DNA of 23,680 bases from 1-14-2-50-31-20 sp964617555 (lineage in GTDB: Bacteria > Bacteroidota > Ignavibacteria > Ignavibacteriales > Melioribacteraceae), in assembly GCA_964617555.1 (NCBI GenBank), contig CAZTYP010000055.1, forward strand, positions 1-23,680. Reading direction: 5' to 3'. The stretch's first letter is position 1, and every line of letters begins with the position of its first letter. Positions 23,105 to 23,680 of the stretch are shown here, in pieces. Below the pieces are notes generated by a model. It ran no database searches, had not been told where the DNA came from, and saw nothing but the letters and a program-made list of their open reading frames with translations. The position numbers and the translations under genes are program-made.

Positions 23105-23680
23105 ATGAATTGTAATAGAAAAGTTTTAATAATTATTTTCATTTTCTTTTCAACTTTTATCTCTTCTCAGGAGATACAGTTTTATGGAAATTTTAATCCC
23201 GGGAATTTGATTATAGGAGTGGGAGAAAACATACAGTGGGCTTGGTTGGATAATACGGAATTGCAGATTGACAGCGGTAAAATCTTTGCTTTCGGGTTTG
23301 ATGCAAAAGAGACAGGCAATAAAATACTTATTGTAAAACACGATGACGGCAGAGTTCTGCTGAAAAAAATAAAACTTCCAAAACGAAAATATCGCATACA
23401 AAAGATTAACAGTAAAAAATCACAGTTTAAACCGTTACCGGATTCATTAAAAAACAGAATTGTTAAGGAACGGGAAATAGCAAATACCGCACGAAAAAAA
23501 ATCGGAGAAATTAAAACTGCTCTTTTTAAATCGGGATTTATACGTCCCGTTAAAGGAGGATGGTTAAGTAGTGTTTTCGGAAGTCAACGTATATTAAACG
23601 GTGTAAAAAAGAATATGCATAACGGTATTGATATTGCTGTTCCGCGCGGAACACCCGTACGTGCAATGGCAGATGGAGTA
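23105..23680 (+). CDS. M23 (LytM) family metallopeptidase, 3' end missing
   Basis: The frame runs from ATG 23105 to the window edge, 192 codons. It starts with a signal peptide (KVLIIIFIFFSTFISS). A beta-rich N-terminal domain of about 75 residues and a Lys-rich helical stretch (about 90-145) follow. The LytM domain then begins: VKGGWLSSVFGSQR and MHNGIDIAVPRGTPVRA, where His and Asp of HxxxD are Zn2+ ligands. The second HxH motif would be downstream. Such enzymes cut peptidoglycan cross-links or act as division and envelope activators. No strong Shine-Dalgarno sequence is seen. Confidence 0.9.
   Translation, partial: MNCNRKVLIIIFIFFSTFISSQEIQFYGNFNPGNLIIGVGENIQWAWLDNTELQIDSGKIFAFGFDAKETGNKILIVKHDDGRVLLKKIKLPKRKYRIQKINSKKSQFKPLPDSLKNRIVKEREIANTARKKIGEIKTALFKSGFIRPVKGGWLSSVFGSQRILNGVKKNMHNGIDIAVPRGTPVRAMADGV

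Overview
The window looks like a chromosomal segment from an AT-rich member of the Bacteroidota/Chlorobiota/Ignavibacteria group. Two secreted proteins end in type IX secretion (T9SS) type A sorting domains with the YPNPFNP motif typical of Ignavibacteria-like genomes. The rest is chromosomal housekeeping: HslUV, sigma-54, two tRNAs and a sodium-pumping decarboxylase. Assignment below this level is inference; no rRNA gene or taxonomic marker was compared.

Layout. 1-2157: 3' part of a GLUG-repeat surface protein with a T9SS tail. 2158-2666: decayed DNA with remnants of two genes (one a GxxExxY-family gene) either side of an imperfect inverted repeat, followed by the terminator of tRNA-Thr. 2667-9319 (minus strand): tRNA-Thr, then a tight gene run that reads, in transcription order, DUF3109-like Cys-rich protein, rpoN (sigma-54), ICMT-like membrane methyltransferase, SurA/PrsA-like periplasmic chaperone, hslV, hslU. 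9320-9463: divergent promoter region. 9464-10219: short-chain dehydrogenase. 10284-10355: tRNA-Asn (minus strand). 10599-14578: methylmalonyl-CoA epimerase followed by all four subunits of a Na+-translocating methylmalonyl-CoA decarboxylase. 14600-14941: ArsC/Spx-like protein. 15359-15958: TetR-type regulator. 16343-19183: second large secreted T9SS protein. 19218-22883 (minus strand): S9 peptidase, FAA-hydrolase-family enzyme, LpxR-like outer-membrane lipid A deacylase. 23105 to the end: start of an M23 (LytM) peptidase gene.

How the parts fit. The mce-mmdA-mmdD-mmdC-mmdB cluster would convert (S)-methylmalonyl-CoA to propionyl-CoA and export Na+; the absence of a biotin carboxylase gene supports decarboxylation rather than carboxylation. 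The minus-strand run joins cytoplasmic proteolysis (HslUV), envelope protein folding (SurA-like) and the alternative sigma factor. Upstream of mce there is a GG-N10-GC sequence matching the sigma-54 -24/-12 promoter layout, with a perfect 20-bp palindrome about 140 bp upstream of the predicted start. This gives a testable hypothesis that sigma-54, encoded a few kb away, controls the sodium-pump operon. Housekeeping-type promoters with 17-bp spacers are visible in front of both tRNAs and on both sides of the divergent region. No CRISPR array, intact insertion sequence or prophage was seen.
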